A DNA stretch of 64,000 nt from Williamsia maris (GCF_024171815.1 NZ_JAMTCJ010000003.1:248001-312000); one strand, 5' to 3'. Shown: positions 54,855 to 64,000, numbered from the stretch's first letter. Notes: generated by a model from the sequence alone, not told the origin. Program-made: numbers and translations.

Positions 54855-56150
54855 GTTCTGTCGGTCGGTGCGCTCGAGCCTGCCCTCGGTCATCGAGGCG
54901 ATCTGGTCGACCACCACACGCATCCGCGCGGCGTCGTCGACCGCGTTCTCCCACGCGGGCACGAACAACGGATCCAGCCCACCCGGGGCCGCGCGCAGCA
55001 ACCACCCGGCGACGCGGTGGATGCGGTCCCGCTGACGCTCCTGATGGGACTTGTGCCGTGCGTCGGAGAAGATGAAACGCAGCGCCACCGTCTTGAGGAC
55101 CGCCACCTCCGCGGCGACCAACGCGGGGACCGAGAGGTCGGCCTCGTAGCGACACAGCGGGGACTCCCCCGCCGAGTCCCGCGTGCCCGCGATGGCCGCG
55201 GATGCGAATCGTCCGACGAGTTCGCTGGTGAGTGCCTTGAGCGCGACCGACTGCACGAGGGTCCCGTCGTAACCGTCGGCCGCGCGGACGATCTCGAGCC
55301 CGGCCAGCCGCTCGGCGGCCTCGATCAGCTCGTTGGAGTCGAGCCCGGCGAACTCACGCACGCCGATCTCCGCGAGAACCCGTTGGTCGTCGGGGTCACC
55401 GAGACTGCGCAGATCGATGCGCCCGCCCATGATGCCGTCCTCGACGTCGTGCACGGAGTACGCGACATCGTCCGACCAGTCCATGACCTGCGCCTCGAGG
55501 CACTGCCGGGGACCGCTCACCCCGTCGCGGATCCACTCGAGTGCGGGCAGGTCGTCGATGTACGCGCCGAACTTGGTGCCCGGCTCGTCGCGCACCCACG
55601 GGTACTTCAGGGTCGCGTCGAGCGAGGCGCGGGTGAGGTTGAGGCCCACGCTGGCACCGTCGGGGTCGAGGAGCTTGGGCTCGAGACGCGTCAGGATGCG
55701 CAGGTTCTGGGCGTTGCCCTCGAATCCGCCGAAGCCCTCGGCGACCTCGTCGAGCGCCCGTTCACCGTTGTGGCCGTACGGCGGATGGCCGATGTCGTGC
55801 GCCAAGCCGGCCAGTTCGACCAGGTCGGGATCGCACCCGAGCCCGATCGCGATGCCGCGGCCGATCTGTCCGACCTCCAACGAATGGGTCAGACGGGTAC
55901 GCGGGGTGTCGCCCTCGCGGGGACCCACGACCTGCGTCTTGTCGGCGAGGCGACGCAACGCCGCCGAGTGCAGCACGCGCGCCCGATCACGAGCGAACTC
56001 ACTGCGTTGTTCGGAGTGGGTTCCCGGAAGGATCGACGACTTGGGTCGCTCGCTGACCGTTCGTTGCGTCGCGTGCTCGTCGTAGACGGCGATCGGCGTC
56101 TGCGCGGGTGTCACCGGCTGCGAGGCGCGGCTGCCGTCGCGGTCAGTCAA
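54828..56150 (-). CDS. dgt: Deoxyguanosinetriphosphate triphosphohydrolase-like protein
   Basis: The 440-residue HD-domain enzyme hydrolyses dNTPs to nucleosides and triphosphate. [18 protein letters not shown] and [18 protein letters not shown] lead to the HD motif in [16 protein letters not shown], followed by [12 protein letters not shown] and [15 protein letters not shown]. The assigned start is a TTG at 56150, overlapping the cold-shock gene by eight bases; a GTG at 56114 is possible. The 3' end overlaps the XRE-cupin gene tail to tail. Confidence 0.92.
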   Translation of the reverse strand: MTDRDGSRASQPVTPAQTPIAVYDEHATQRTVSERPKSSILPGTHSEQRSEFARDRARVLHSAALRRLADKTQVVGPREGDTPRTRLTHSLEVGQIGRGIAIGLGCDPDLVELAGLAHDIGHPPYGHNGERALDEVAEGFGGFEGNAQNLRILTRLEPKLLDPDGASVGLNLTRASLDATLKYPWVRDEPGTKFGAYIDDLPALEWIRDGVSGPRQCLEAQVMDWSDDVAYSVHDVEDGIMGGRIDLRSLGDPDDQRVLAEIGVREFAGLDSNELIEAAERLAGLEIVRAADGYDGTLVQSVALKALTSELVGRFASAAIAGTRDSAGESPLCRYEADLSVPALVAAEVAVLKTVALRFIFSDARHKSHQERQRDRIHRVAGWLLRAAPGGLDPLFVPAWENAVDDAARMRVVVDQIASMTEGRLERTDRQNSGAQAHLG

Positions 56151-56646
56151 CCACCCAGCCCCGCGCGATGGCGAAATCGGTGATGCGGCTGCGGATCGCG
56201 ATGATCTGCTCCGCGGTCAGCGACCCCGAGGAGTCGAGCAGCAGCTCGGTCAGCTCCTCGGTGAACACGGCCGAGTCGAGCACCGCGGAGTCCGAGCCGC
56301 GTGACGCGCGACGCGGTGCGGCGGCGCGGTCACGCCCCTGGTCGCGCGAACCGTGGTCGCGAGATCCGTGGTCGGAGCGTGCACCGTGGTCGGAGTCGTC
56401 GCGACGGCCTCCGCGCGGCGGCGCGGCCGGAGCCGATCCGATGACCGAGACGTTGGTCGCCTTCGATCCGCGCTCGGTCTCCTCGACCTCGAACTCGACC
56501 TGGGCGCCCGGCTTCAGCTCCGACTCGTCGATGTCGATGTCGTTGATGTGCAGGAAGACATCAGCACCTCCCGACTCCGGCGCGAGGAACCCGAACCCGC
56601 GATTCGGGTCGTAATGAACGACTTTGCCTGTCACTGCTTCGGCCAC
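56143..56646 (-). CDS. Cold-shock domain protein with charged linker and C-terminal helix
   Basis: The 167-residue protein has an N-terminal cold-shock domain ([18 protein letters not shown] with RNP1-like GFGFL, and [10 protein letters not shown] as RNP2) that binds single-stranded RNA or DNA. A disordered linker repeats D-H-G-S-R-D and is rich in Arg and Asp (about 80-116). The C-terminal 40 residues form a hydrophobic helix pair ending [17 protein letters not shown]. It is much longer than the usual 65-70-residue Csp. The GTG at 56646 has GAGGAG upstream. Confidence 0.85.
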   Translation of the reverse strand: MAEAVTGKVVHYDPNRGFGFLAPESGGADVFLHINDIDIDESELKPGAQVEFEVEETERGSKATNVSVIGSAPAAPPRGGRRDDSDHGARSDHGSRDHGSRDQGRDRAAAPRRASRGSDSAVLDSAVFTEELTELLLDSSGSLTAEQIIAIRSRITDFAIARGWVVD

Positions 56647-56763
56647 GACAACTCACTCTCCTCGTGCCGCCATCCACTCCGGACCCCATGTCCGGCACGA
56701 CGGCACCTGCCGTCGACTATGGCAGAGATCGACCCGAAGATCGATCCTGGAGACGACTGCGGT

Positions 56764-58152
56764 TCAGCAGCCGAGCAGTTCACCGGCGAGGTAGCCGGCC
56801 ACCTTGTCGATGGCGATCCGCTGCTGGCTCATGGTGTCGCGCTCGCGGATGGTCACCGCGTCGTCGTCGAGGGTGTCGAAATCGACGGTCACGCAGAACG
56901 GGGTGCCGATCTCGTCCTGGCGGCGGTAGCGCTTGCCGATGCCCTGGGCGTCGTCGAACTCGACGTTCCAGTGTTGGCGGAGTTCGGCGGCGAGCGCCTT
57001 GGCCTTGGGCGAGAGCTGCTCGTTGCGCGAGAGCGGCAGCACCGCGACCTTCACCGGCGCCAGACGGCGGTCGAGCTTGAGCACCGTGCGGGTGTCGGTG
57101 CCGCCCTTGGCGTTCGGCACCTCCTCGTCGACGAGTGCGTCGCACAGGAACGCCATCAGCGAGCGGGTCAGACCGGCCGCGGGCTCGATCACGTACGGGG
57201 TGAAGCGCTCACCGCTCGTCTGGTCGAAGAACGAGAGGTCCTCGCCGGAGTGCTCGGAGTGCGTGCGCAGGTCGTAGTCGGTCCGGTTCGCGACACCCTC
57301 GAGCTCGCCCCACGGGTTCCCCCCGAACCCGAACTTGTACTCCACGTCGACGGTGCGCTTCGAGTAGTGCGAGAGCTTCTCCTGCGCGTGTTCGTACAGC
57401 CGCAGGTTCTCCGGGTCGATGCCGAGACCGACGTACCAGTCGAACCGGGCGTCGATCCAGTGCTGATGCCAGGTCTCGTCCTCACCGGGCTTGACGAAGA
57501 ACTCCATCTCCATCTGCTCGAACTCGCGGGTCCGGAAGATGAAGTTGCCGGGGGTGATCTCGTTGCGGAAGCTCTTGCCGATCTGGGCGATACCGAACGG
57601 CGGCTTCTTGCGCGCCGTGGTCATCACGTTCTTGAAGTTGATGAAGATGCCCTGGGCGGTCTCCGGACGCAGGTAGTGCAGGCCCTCTTTGTCGTCGACC
57701 GGACCGAGGTAGGTCTTCATCAGACCGCTGAACGCCTTGGGCTCGGTCCAGCTGCCCGGCTGACCGGTGTCGGGGTCCTTGATGTCGGCGAGCCCGTTGG
57801 CCGGTGGATGGCCGTGCTTGATCTCGTAGGCCTCGATGAGGTGGTCGGCCCGGTACCGCTTGTGGGTGTGCAGCGACTCCACGAGCGGGTCGCTGAAGAC
57901 CTCGACGTGTCCGGAGGCCTCCCACACCTGGCGCGGCAGGATCACCGACGAGTCGAGGCCGACGACGTCGTCGCGTGAGGTGACCATCGACCGCCACCAC
58001 TGCTTCTTGATGTTGTCCTTGAGCTCGACACCGAGCGGACCGTAGTCCCAGGCGGACCTGGTGCCGCCGTAGATCTCACCGCACTGGTACACCAACCCCC
58101 GCCGCTTGCACAGGTTGACGACGGCGTCGACTCGACTCGATGGTCCGGCCAC
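56764..58152 (-). CDS. glyS: Glycyl-tRNA synthetase (alpha2 type)
   Basis: The 462-residue class II synthetase charges tRNA-Gly. The core includes [42 protein letters not shown] (motif 2 region), [28 protein letters not shown] and [18 protein letters not shown] (motif 3), then the anticodon-binding domain ([15 protein letters not shown]). I use the GTG at 58152, where GGAG lies upstream and homology begins; GTG 58170 is the alternative. The region matches mycobacterial gene order around smtB-zur. Confidence 0.95.
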   Translation of the reverse strand: MAGPSSRVDAVVNLCKRRGLVYQCGEIYGGTRSAWDYGPLGVELKDNIKKQWWRSMVTSRDDVVGLDSSVILPRQVWEASGHVEVFSDPLVESLHTHKRYRADHLIEAYEIKHGHPPANGLADIKDPDTGQPGSWTEPKAFSGLMKTYLGPVDDKEGLHYLRPETAQGIFINFKNVMTTARKKPPFGIAQIGKSFRNEITPGNFIFRTREFEQMEMEFFVKPGEDETWHQHWIDARFDWYVGLGIDPENLRLYEHAQEKLSHYSKRTVDVEYKFGFGGNPWGELEGVANRTDYDLRTHSEHSGEDLSFFDQTSGERFTPYVIEPAAGLTRSLMAFLCDALVDEEVPNAKGGTDTRTVLKLDRRLAPVKVAVLPLSRNEQLSPKAKALAAELRQHWNVEFDDAQGIGKRYRRQDEIGTPFCVTVDFDTLDDDAVTIRERDTMSQQRIAIDKVAGYLAGELLGC

Positions 58153-58258
58153 GATGAACGCACACTCCACAGGGATCTCGGGATCAGGGCTGTGAACTCG
58201 GCGGCCGTGCGCGAACGCATCGGTCGTGGAGTTCCGATACAGCCTAGCCGCCGCGAGG

Positions 58259-58555
58259 TCACCGACCGCGCGCCCGCTCCGCGCCCCCCATCACCGCGGC
58301 GAGCCGCGGCGTCCGAGGCGTGAACACATCGAGCACGCCGATCGATCGCAGGTCGGGCACCGCCCGGAGCAGTTGCGCCTCCAGTCGACGACTCTCCGGT
58401 GTGCCCTCGACCGACCGCTCCAGCGCACGAGCGTTGGCGACGAAGGCGGCGACGGTCCCCTTGCGCACCTCGCGTCCGTCGAACACGGCGGTCTCCACGC
58501 CGTCGGCGAGGACATCCTGGGCGCCGATGGGGTGTTCCTGTCGTTCATCACGCAT
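58259..58555 (-). CDS. Small protein of unknown function, divergent from a MarR gene
   Basis: The 98-residue soluble protein starts [35 protein letters not shown] and ends with a Pro/Arg-rich tail. AGGAG seven bases upstream supports the ATG at 58555. I do not recognise a family. It shares a 57-bp promoter region with a MarR-type regulator, which probably controls it, and lies 106 bases upstream of glyS on the same strand. Confidence 0.6.
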   Translation of the reverse strand: MRDERQEHPIGAQDVLADGVETAVFDGREVRKGTVAAFVANARALERSVEGTPESRRLEAQLLRAVPDLRSIGVLDVFTPRTPRLAAVMGGAERARGR

Positions 58556-58612
58556 GGTCACTCCTAGGATCGATGTAGATTGTACGTTCAAATTACACGT
58601 AGATTGGCGATC

Positions 58613-59050
58613 ATGGAACCCTCACTCGGCGATCGCGCGGCCGATGCGCTCGGCACGCTCCTCAACCGACAGACCCGGATCGGGTTGTACCGCAGCATCA
58701 CCGAGGGGATGTCAGAGGTGGGCGTGACCCCGGCGACTTACACCGTGATCAGCGGCATCGCGCGATACGGGCCGATCAGCGCGGCCGGGCTGGCGCCGCT
58801 CGCCGGGGTCGAGCGCAGCGTGGCCAGTCGATACGCCGCACGACTCGTCGACGGCGGACTGGTGACGCGCGCATCCGATCCCGCCGACCGCCGCTCGACC
58901 CTGTTGTCGCTGACCGATGACGGAACTCGGGTCACCGCCCTCATGCGGCACCGACTCGGCGAGGAGCTGACCCGGCGGATGGCGGACTGGCCCGACGGAC
59001 TCGCGGACGCCTTCGTCGCGGGATTCGAACGCTTCGTAGACGAGTGGTGA
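58613..59050 (+). CDS. MarR family transcriptional regulator
   Basis: The 145-residue winged-helix protein has the MarR core: ATYTVISGIARYGPISAAGLAPLAGVERSVASRYAARLVDGGLVTRASDPADRRSTLLSLTDDG, with the recognition helix at about 66-80 and the DPADRR wing. Such dimers repress nearby genes and release DNA on binding phenolic or other ligands. It is divergent from the 98-residue protein; GTAGATTG repeats at 58575 and 58599 in the shared promoter may matter. The ATG at 58613 starts the conserved region. Confidence 0.85.
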   Translation: MEPSLGDRAADALGTLLNRQTRIGLYRSITEGMSEVGVTPATYTVISGIARYGPISAAGLAPLAGVERSVASRYAARLVDGGLVTRASDPADRRSTLLSLTDDGTRVTALMRHRLGEELTRRMADWPDGLADAFVAGFERFVDEW

Positions 59051-59097
59051 TCGGCCTGCGGGACCACCCGCCGCCTTGACATGGCCCACCATGCATA

Positions 59098-59112
59098 TGA
59101 AAATGATTGCAA
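59098..59112. promoter_or_regulatory. Zur/SmtB-type box
   Basis: TGAAAATGATTGCAA is an imperfect 7-1-7 palindrome matching the general TGAAAAT-N-ATTTTCA form of Fur/Zur boxes. It lies about 50 bases before smtB, in an otherwise GC-rich region. It is the expected site for zinc-dependent control of the smtB-zur operon. Confidence 0.6.
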
Positions 59113-59164
59113 TTAACGAGGTGGGTTCTCCCCGCCCGATGTTCGTCGACGACGGGACACACCG

Positions 59165-59509
59165 ATGACCGACATCTCCGATGAGCCGATCGGCGACCAG
59201 CTCGAACCGACCGTCGCGATCGACCGCGCGGCGCTCGACGGTGCGAGCGAGTTGCTGCGCGCCCTGTCGGCGCCCGTCCGGATCGCCATCGTGCTGCAGC
59301 TCCTCGAACAGGAACGCTGCGTGCACGAGTTGGTCGGCGCTCTCGGCGTCACCCAACCACTGATCAGCCAGCACCTGCGGGTGCTCAAGGCCGCAGGCGT
59401 CGTCTCCGGCCAGCGCAACGGACGCGAGATCCTCTACCACCTCGTCGATGACCATCTCGCCCACATCGTCACCGATGCGGTCGCCCACGCCACCGAGCGG
59501 ACCGAATGA
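59165..59509 (+). CDS. smtB: ArsR/SmtB family zinc-sensing repressor
   Basis: The 114-residue winged helix has the recognition segment GVTQPLISQHLRVLKAAGVV. Its last helix carries Asp95, His97, His108 and Glu111 in the D-x-H-x10-H-x2-E spacing of the SmtB alpha-5 zinc site. Apo-SmtB represses and zinc releases it. It overlaps zur by four bases (ATGA), the same pairing as Rv2358-Rv2359 in M. tuberculosis, and together they balance zinc import and export. Confidence 0.92.
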   Translation: MTDISDEPIGDQLEPTVAIDRAALDGASELLRALSAPVRIAIVLQLLEQERCVHELVGALGVTQPLISQHLRVLKAAGVVSGQRNGREILYHLVDDHLAHIVTDAVAHATERTE

Positions 59510-59928
59510 GCGGGCGCGCCACCGCGACCGACGCGGTCCCGGCGACCGGGGTCCGCGCCACCCGACAACGGCACGCCATCGCGTCGTTGCTCAACACCGT
59601 CGACGAGTTCCGGTCGGCTCAGGAGTTGCACGACACCCTCAAGTCCGAGGGCGAGTCGATCGGCCTGACCACCGTCTACCGCAACCTGCAGGCGTTGGCC
59701 GACGCCGGGGAGATCGACGTCCTGCGCACCGATTCGGGTGAGTCCCGGTACCGGCGCTGCTCGGCCGGACACCACCATCACCTGGTCTGCCGCGACTGCG
59801 GCACCACCGTCGAGGTGCAGGCCGATCCGGTCGAGGACTGGGCCGCCGCAGTCGCCTCGGATCACGGCTACACCGACGTCAGTCACACGGTCGAGATCTT
59901 CGGTCGCTGCCCCGACTGTCACGTCTGA
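59506..59928 (+). CDS. zur: Zinc uptake regulator Zur (FurB)
   Basis: The 140-residue Fur-family repressor has a winged helix (RQRHAIASLLNTVDEFRSAQELHDTL ... TTVYRNLQALADAGEID) and a dimerisation domain. The latter carries the HHHH metal cluster and two structural zinc pairs, CRDCG and CPDC. Zinc-loaded Zur represses zinc uptake genes. The ATG overlaps the smtB stop. It converges on the SRPBCC gene with a 10-base gap. Confidence 0.94.
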   Translation: MSGRATATDAVPATGVRATRQRHAIASLLNTVDEFRSAQELHDTLKSEGESIGLTTVYRNLQALADAGEIDVLRTDSGESRYRRCSAGHHHHLVCRDCGTTVEVQADPVEDWAAAVASDHGYTDVSHTVEIFGRCPDCHV

Positions 59929-59938
59929 CCGGTCGGTG

Positions 59939-60418
59939 TCAGGCTCCACCGAGCACGGCGAGCTCCAGCGCGGCCAGTGACTCGTCGAGGAACTCGGGCG
60001 GGAACGGTGGAATACGCACGGACCGCTCCCGGTCGGGGATTCCCGACCAGTCGTAGGTGAGCGTCACCTCTGTCCCGGACCCCTGGGGCCGCAGTTCGTA
60101 CCGCCAGTACCAGCCACCCGGGTCGTGCGAGCCGCTCTCCGTGAGCTGCCCGGGAACCCAGGCGATCCGACGGTCGGGGTCGAACTCGCTGACGAGGTTG
60201 TGCATGACGTAACGCCCACCCAACGCCTCGAGGTACATGTTGATCGCGAACACCTGTCCGATCGCGGTGATCGGTTCCGGGGCCACCGCGTCGCGCACCC
60301 AGTCGCCCGGCTCGGTCTCCTGATGACGGGCCGGGTCGGCGAGGATCGCGAAGACATCCGACGCGGGCGCTGCGATGACACGGGACACCACGAACCGCTT
60401 CACCGTCTGCGCCGTCAT
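59939..60418 (-). CDS. SRPBCC/START-type ligand-binding protein
   Basis: The 159-residue protein has the helix-grip pattern: RFVVSRVIAAPASDVFAILADPARH at the N-terminus, NLVSEFDPDRRIAWVPG and YWRYELRPQGSGTEVTLTYDW in the sheet, then a long C-terminal helix. This fold binds hydrophobic ligands in one cavity. The ATG shares a base with the DUF899 stop (TGATG), so the two are made together. The ligand is unknown. Confidence 0.82.
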   Translation of the reverse strand: MTAQTVKRFVVSRVIAAPASDVFAILADPARHQETEPGDWVRDAVAPEPITAIGQVFAINMYLEALGGRYVMHNLVSEFDPDRRIAWVPGQLTESGSHDPGGWYWRYELRPQGSGTEVTLTYDWSGIPDRERSVRIPPFPPEFLDESLAALELAVLGGA

Positions 60419-61152
60419 CAGGTGCCCGCAGTCTCGGTCGAGCCCGTTCCGTAGAGCCGGGCGATGTCAGGAGAATCGAGCCATCCTGCGTACGCGGGAC
60501 CCTGAGGTCGACCCTCGGGCGCGTCCTGCCATTGCTCCTGCCGCCCGAACGGCAGGACGTCGACGAGCGGGAAGGTGTGCGACACCTGCTCGATTCCCCG
60601 CGAGGTGGTCGAGTAGGTGCGATAGACCTGATCACCCCGGCGCAGCAGGACGTTCAGAGCGAAACCACCTCCCTCGGGAGCATCCATCTCGGCACCGAAA
60701 CCCGTTCCCGCAGCGGAGAACCACGACATCTGATTTCCGACCCGATCCCGATACGTCAGCGCCTCGCCGATCTCTGCGTTGGTGACGACCACGAACCGGG
60801 CGTCGTAGTTCGCGAGGAAGTCCAGTCGGGTGAACTGCGCGGTGAACGACGTGCATCCGCCGCACTGCCACTGTTCGCCGGGCGACCACATGTGGTTGTA
60901 GACGATCAGCTGTGACGCGCCGTCGAAGATGTCGACCAGGCGTACGGGCCCGTCCGCCCCGACGAGCACGTGGTCGCCGACTGCGACCATCGGCAGCCGG
61001 CGCCGTTGCGCAGCAATGGCATCCAGCTCACGCGTCGCGGCCTTCTCTCGTCGTCGCAGTTCGTCGAGCTCTGCACGCCAGGTGTCGACGTCGACGACCG
61101 GAGGCACCGTGGAGATCGTCCGGGTCGACGGGGCTCGGGGTGACGGTGTCAT
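60418..61152 (-). CDS. DUF899 thioredoxin-like protein
   Basis: The 244-residue protein has a helical N-terminus (WRAELDELRRREKAATRELDAI) and a thioredoxin-like fold: LVDIFDGASQLIVYNHMW, QWQCGGCTSFTAQF with a CxxC, and the HTFPLVDVLPFGRQEQW end. DUF899 proteins are common in actinobacteria and of uncertain reaction; the CGGC suggests redox activity. GGAGG supports the ATG at 61152. It is divergent from a TetR gene and coupled to the SRPBCC gene. Confidence 0.85.
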   Translation of the reverse strand: MTPSPRAPSTRTISTVPPVVDVDTWRAELDELRRREKAATRELDAIAAQRRRLPMVAVGDHVLVGADGPVRLVDIFDGASQLIVYNHMWSPGEQWQCGGCTSFTAQFTRLDFLANYDARFVVVTNAEIGEALTYRDRVGNQMSWFSAAGTGFGAEMDAPEGGGFALNVLLRRGDQVYRTYSTTSRGIEQVSHTFPLVDVLPFGRQEQWQDAPEGRPQGPAYAGWLDSPDIARLYGTGSTETAGT

Positions 61153-61260
61153 GTTCGGCCTCCGATGTGCACGTCGTCTACATTGTCGTGTGGACACCGT
61201 ATACATTCACTCGGACACCCGTCAGCAGAATCGCCGAAACATCTCCGGAGGGAGCCGTCC

Positions 61261-61899
61261 GTGACCACCGCACCGGTGCGAGATCGCGAGAGTTACCACC
61301 ACGGGAACCTGCGCGAGGTCTTGATCGAGGGCGGCCTGTCGGCCACCCGCCTCGGCGGTCCGGCCGCGTTGTCGATCCGCGACGCGACCCGACGGGCCGG
61401 GGTGTCCCCCAACGCCGCATACCGCCATTTTCGCAGTCGTGACGATCTGCTGGTCGCGGTGATCGACCGCATCCAGACGCTGATGGCCACCGAGATGGAG
61501 ACGACCCCGGACGACGTCGACGCCGTCGACGCCCTGCGGGCGGTGGGCCTGGGCTACATCCGGTTCGCCCTGGCCGAGCCCGGATGGTTCGGGGTCGCGT
61601 TCACGACGGTCGGGTCGGGAGACGCCACCCCTCTGCCCGCTCCGCTCGCACGCCTGGTCGCCGCGCTCGACGGACTCGTGAGCGCGGGTGTCCTCTCGGC
61701 GGATGACCGCGCGGGTGCCGAGTGGCCGTGCTGGTCGGCGGTGCACGGCTTCACGTTCCTCGCGCTGCACGGGCCGTTGCGACACAGCACAACCGAGGAT
61801 CTGCTCACCGCGGCTCGACGCACGGTCGACATCGCCATCGACGGACTGCTCTTCGCCCATCGCTCCACCGACACGACAGGAGAACCACAGCATGCGTGA
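61261..61899 (+). CDS. TetR family regulator with WHG-type C-terminal domain
   Basis: The 212-residue repressor has HTH residues about 12-60 (SYHHGNLREVLIEGG, RDATRRAGVSPNAAYRHFRSRDDLL) and a ligand domain with AEPGWFGVAFTTVGSG and WSAVHGFTFLALHGPL, the WHG signature. GGAGGGAG upstream supports the GTG. It faces the DUF899-SRPBCC operon across 108 bases and overlaps the reductase gene by eight bases, so it probably controls both. Confidence 0.87.
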   Translation: MTTAPVRDRESYHHGNLREVLIEGGLSATRLGGPAALSIRDATRRAGVSPNAAYRHFRSRDDLLVAVIDRIQTLMATEMETTPDDVDAVDALRAVGLGYIRFALAEPGWFGVAFTTVGSGDATPLPAPLARLVAALDGLVSAGVLSADDRAGAEWPCWSAVHGFTFLALHGPLRHSTTEDLLTAARRTVDIAIDGLLFAHRSTDTTGEPQHA

Positions 61900-62440
61900 C
61901 CTCGTCATCACCCAGAACATCACCGTCGACGGCGTCGTCGAGGCCACCGAGGACTGGTTCGCCAGTGCCGGTGAGATCGATCCGGATGTCGACGCGGCAC
62001 TGGCTCGCCAGCGCGACGACTCCGACGGTTTCCTCGTCGGGCGCGAGACGTTCGTCGGCATGCGTGACTTCTGGGGACCCAAGACCGACGACACGACGGG
62101 AGTCACGGCACATCTCAACTCCGTGGCCAAATACGTTGTGTCGCAGACCATCGCCGATCCGGCATGGTCGAACACCGAGGTACTGTCCGGTCCGCTCACC
62201 GACGACATCATTCGAATCAAGGAACAGCCCGGTGGCGACATCGTCTGCACCGGCAGCATCGGCCTGTGTCACGACCTGATCGCGTTGGGGCTCGTCGACG
62301 AGTTCCGCCTCTTCGTGTACCCGTTCGCGCGCGGCAGCGGACGACGACTGTTCGACGGGACGCCACCGCGGCGTCTGCGGCTCGAGGAATCTGTTGCGTT
62401 CCCCTCCGGCGTCACCCTCGTCCGCTATCGCGCGGTGTGA
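61892..62440 (+). CDS. Dihydrofolate-reductase-fold protein (RibD C-terminal type)
   Basis: The 182-residue protein has the YyaP/RibD-C pattern: LVITQNITVDGVVEA at the start, FLVGRETFVGMRDFW in the middle, DIVCTGSIGLCHDLIALGLVDEFRLFVYPFARGSG near the end. The family reduces small molecules with NADPH. AGGAG precedes the ATG, which overlaps the TetR stop. Substrate unknown; control by the upstream regulator is likely. Confidence 0.85.
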   Translation: MRDLVITQNITVDGVVEATEDWFASAGEIDPDVDAALARQRDDSDGFLVGRETFVGMRDFWGPKTDDTTGVTAHLNSVAKYVVSQTIADPAWSNTEVLSGPLTDDIIRIKEQPGGDIVCTGSIGLCHDLIALGLVDEFRLFVYPFARGSGRRLFDGTPPRRLRLEESVAFPSGVTLVRYRAV

Positions 62441-62446
62441 GTCGAT

Positions 62447-62851
62447 TCAGTCGGTGAGTTGCCGGGACAGTTCGACGCCCGACGACAGCACCAGGTGCAC
62501 CATCGTCAGCAGCGCCGCGTCGCCGAGCGTCCCCGCCGGGAAGGTGTAGTGCTGCAACACATCCGTGGTGACCTCGGCCGACGAACGTTTGATCGACCCG
62601 AAGCTCAGGTTCGTCGACAGCCGCTCGATGTCGGTGCGCAGCGCCTCGGTGTTCGGCAGGTCCCAGGCGAGCACCTGGGTCACCGAGAGCACGTCGAGGC
62701 CCTCGCTCAGCGTCATCGCCTGGATCGCGGCCCGGGTGCCCTCGAACGCCAGGGTCAGCGAGGTCCCGTCGTCGCCCCGGGTGACGTCGGCGACCCCGTC
62801 GAGCAGGCCGGCGGCCCGATCGATGAGATCGGTCGCGGGCGTGGCGGTCAT
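62447..62851 (-). CDS. Conserved small protein of unknown function, coupled to uppS
   Basis: The 134-residue acidic protein has a two-layer alpha/beta look: [37 protein letters not shown] then a helical C-terminus ([24 protein letters not shown]). Size and pattern are reminiscent of YbjN-like proteins, but I cannot assign it. The ATG overlaps the uppS stop (ATGA), so it is translated with it. It converges on the reductase gene with a 6-base gap. Confidence 0.6.
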   Translation of the reverse strand: MTATPATDLIDRAAGLLDGVADVTRGDDGTSLTLAFEGTRAAIQAMTLSEGLDVLSVTQVLAWDLPNTEALRTDIERLSTNLSFGSIKRSSAEVTTDVLQHYTFPAGTLGDAALLTMVHLVLSSGVELSRQLTD

Positions 62852-63678
62852 CGGGTCGTCCCGGGTTCGCCGACCCCACCGAAGCGACGGTCGCGGGAGG
62901 CGTACTCCACACAGGCGGCCCACAGGTCGCGCCGATCGAAGTCGGGAAACAGCTTGTCCTGGTACACCATCTCGGCGTACGCGGACTGCCAGAGCAGGAA
63001 GTTCGAGATGCGACGCTCCCCCGAAGGGCGCAGGAACAGGTCGACGTCGGGCATGTCCGGCTCGTCGAGGTAGCGCGCGAAGGACGACTCGGTGACCCGT
63101 TCGGGATCGAGCTGACCGGCCGCGGCGCGACGCGCGATCTCCCGGGCGGCGTCGGCGATTTCGGCCCGCCCGCCGTAGTTGACGCACATGGTCAGGTTCA
63201 TCACCGTGTTGTCCCTCGTCAGCTCCTCGGCGATCTCGAGCTCCTTGATCACGCTGCGCCACAGGCGGGGTCGGCGTCCGGCCCACCGCACACGGACACC
63301 CATCTCGTGCATCTCGTCGCGGCGGCGGCGGATCACGTCCCGGTTGAAGCCCATCAGGAACTTCACCTCGTCGGGGCTGCGCGACCAGTTCTCGGTGGAG
63401 AACGCGTACGCCGACAGCCACGTGACGCCGAGCTCGATGCACCCCTCGACCGAGTCCATCAGCACGGCCTCGCCGCGCTTGTGGCCCTCGGTGCGGGGCA
63501 GTCCGCGGTCGGTGGCCCACCGTCCGTTGCCGTCCATCACCAGCGCGACGTGGCGCGGGATGAGCTCGGTCTGCAACAGCGGCGGCCGGGCACCGGACGG
63601 GTGCGGGTCGGGCGGCCGGATCACCCTGTCGGCGGCGGTCTCAGCGAGCCGCTTCGCGGGGCGACGTAGAGCCATCAC
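62848..63678 (-). CDS. uppS: Long-chain (undeca/decaprenyl) diphosphate synthase UppS
   Basis: The 276-residue cis-prenyltransferase adds isopentenyl units to make the lipid carrier for peptidoglycan, arabinogalactan and exported polysaccharides. Motifs are [11 protein letters not shown] (substrate Asp), [16 protein letters not shown] and [22 protein letters not shown]. tuberculosis Rv2361c makes decaprenyl diphosphate. The start is GTG-ATG at 63678-63673, 38 bases inside the end of recO. It supplies the carrier used by the polysaccharide locus. Confidence 0.95.
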   Translation of the reverse strand: MMALRRPAKRLAETAADRVIRPPDPHPSGARPPLLQTELIPRHVALVMDGNGRWATDRGLPRTEGHKRGEAVLMDSVEGCIELGVTWLSAYAFSTENWSRSPDEVKFLMGFNRDVIRRRRDEMHEMGVRVRWAGRRPRLWRSVIKELEIAEELTRDNTVMNLTMCVNYGGRAEIADAAREIARRAAAGQLDPERVTESSFARYLDEPDMPDVDLFLRPSGERRISNFLLWQSAYAEMVYQDKLFPDFDRRDLWAACVEYASRDRRFGGVGEPGTTR

Positions 63679-64000
63679 GCATGTCCTCTCCCACTCGGTG
63701 CGGTGCCTCGCGTTCGATCAGGGGCAGCGTCCGCAGCTGCCGTTCGAGATGCCACTGCAGATGTGCGGCGGTGAGCCCGCTGCACTGACGGCGCAACGAA
63801 TCGCTCGCGTCGACGGTGTGCTCCCACTGACCACGGTAGAGCGCGTCCATGAGATCGAGTACGCCCGGCGACGGCGTCGCCGATCCGGGCGGACGGCAAT
63901 GCACACACACCGAACCGCCCGCCGCGACGTGGAAGGCCCGGTGCGGGCCGGGCGCCCCACAGCGCGCACACGAGGTGAGCGCGGGCATCCAGCCGGCGAA
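63641..64000 (-). CDS. recO: DNA repair protein RecO (C-terminal part)
   Basis: The frame enters from the right edge, and only the last 119 residues are visible. They contain the zinc site [19 protein letters not shown]...GSVCVHC (two CxxC pairs), the LMDALYRG helix and the [15 protein letters not shown] terminal helix typical of RecO. RecO loads RecA on gapped DNA with RecR. It overlaps uppS by 38 bases; the recO-uppS order is as in mycobacteria. Confidence 0.9.
   Translation of the reverse strand, partial: FAGWMPALTSCARCGAPGPHRAFHVAAGGSVCVHCRPPGSATPSPGVLDLMDALYRGQWEHTVDASDSLRRQCSGLTAAHLQWHLERQLRTLPLIEREAPHRVGEDMRDGSTSPREAAR

Noticed and set aside
58575-58606. Direct repeat GTAGATTG in the MarR divergent promoter
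   Set aside because: MarR sites are normally inverted repeats and 8-bp direct matches are weak evidence, so it is not listed as a feature.
1-64000. CRISPR arrays, insertion sequences, prophage or integrase genes
   Set aside because: No spaced direct repeats of CRISPR form and no transposase, integrase or phage structural motifs were seen; tRNA genes show no flanking attachment duplications.

Overview
The window is high-GC actinobacterial DNA from a mycolic-acid-producing genus of the Mycobacteriales. Gordonia or a close relative is my best guess, but this is inferred from gene content, not proven. Two blocks keep the gene order I recall from Mycobacterium tuberculosis. The first is ahpE - DUF3052 - lipoprotein <> aceE - mabR - fabD - acpM - kasA - accD6 (7272-17785). 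The second is dnaG - dgt - cold-shock protein - glyS <> smtB - zur ... uppS - recO (50867-64000). GTG and TTG starts are common and 4-base ATGA/GTGA gene overlaps are frequent.

Layout. 1-7194 is mixed: a CDF metal exporter with its CmtR-type sensor, a DUF429 protein, an exported YdcF-like protein, a DrrAB-like ABC exporter facing a WYL regulator, a DUF5994 protein with a 45-codon ORF in front of it, and a potassium channel whose 3' end runs through an antisense tRNA-Val. 7272-18487 is the pyruvate dehydrogenase / FAS-II (mycolate elongation) block, closed by a strong hairpin terminator and a 21-bp tandem repeat. 18619-22714 holds a serine hydrolase, an NDMA-type alcohol dehydrogenase, an acyl-CoA synthetase and a small zinc-ribbon protein. 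22858-27218 holds a membrane diguanylate cyclase, a possible acyltransferase and an E1-like/nitroreductase fusion (MoeY-like).

27225-48967 is a Wzx/Wzy-type cell-surface polysaccharide locus. It has an initiating polyprenyl-phosphate hexose-1-phosphate transferase, three glycosyltransferases, a flippase, a polymerase, two chain-length proteins (one fused to a degenerate tyrosine-kinase-like ATPase), two GDP-mannose-dehydratase-like enzymes and two acyltransferases. Less usual are three exported LIP-family lipases and two exported GH39-like glycosidases with LGFP-like tails, woven into the same overlapping operons. A GAF-ANTAR antiterminator (49476) is divergent from the sugar and glycosyltransferase operon.

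50232-64000 returns to housekeeping: tRNA-Met and tRNA-Asn, primase, dGTPase, glycyl-tRNA synthetase, zinc regulation and undecaprenyl/decaprenyl diphosphate synthase. Small accessory insertions interrupt it: an MFS transporter plus XRE-cupin regulator between dgt and dnaG, and a DUF899/SRPBCC/TetR/reductase group between zur and uppS. I saw no transposase, integrase, phage gene, CRISPR array or rRNA.
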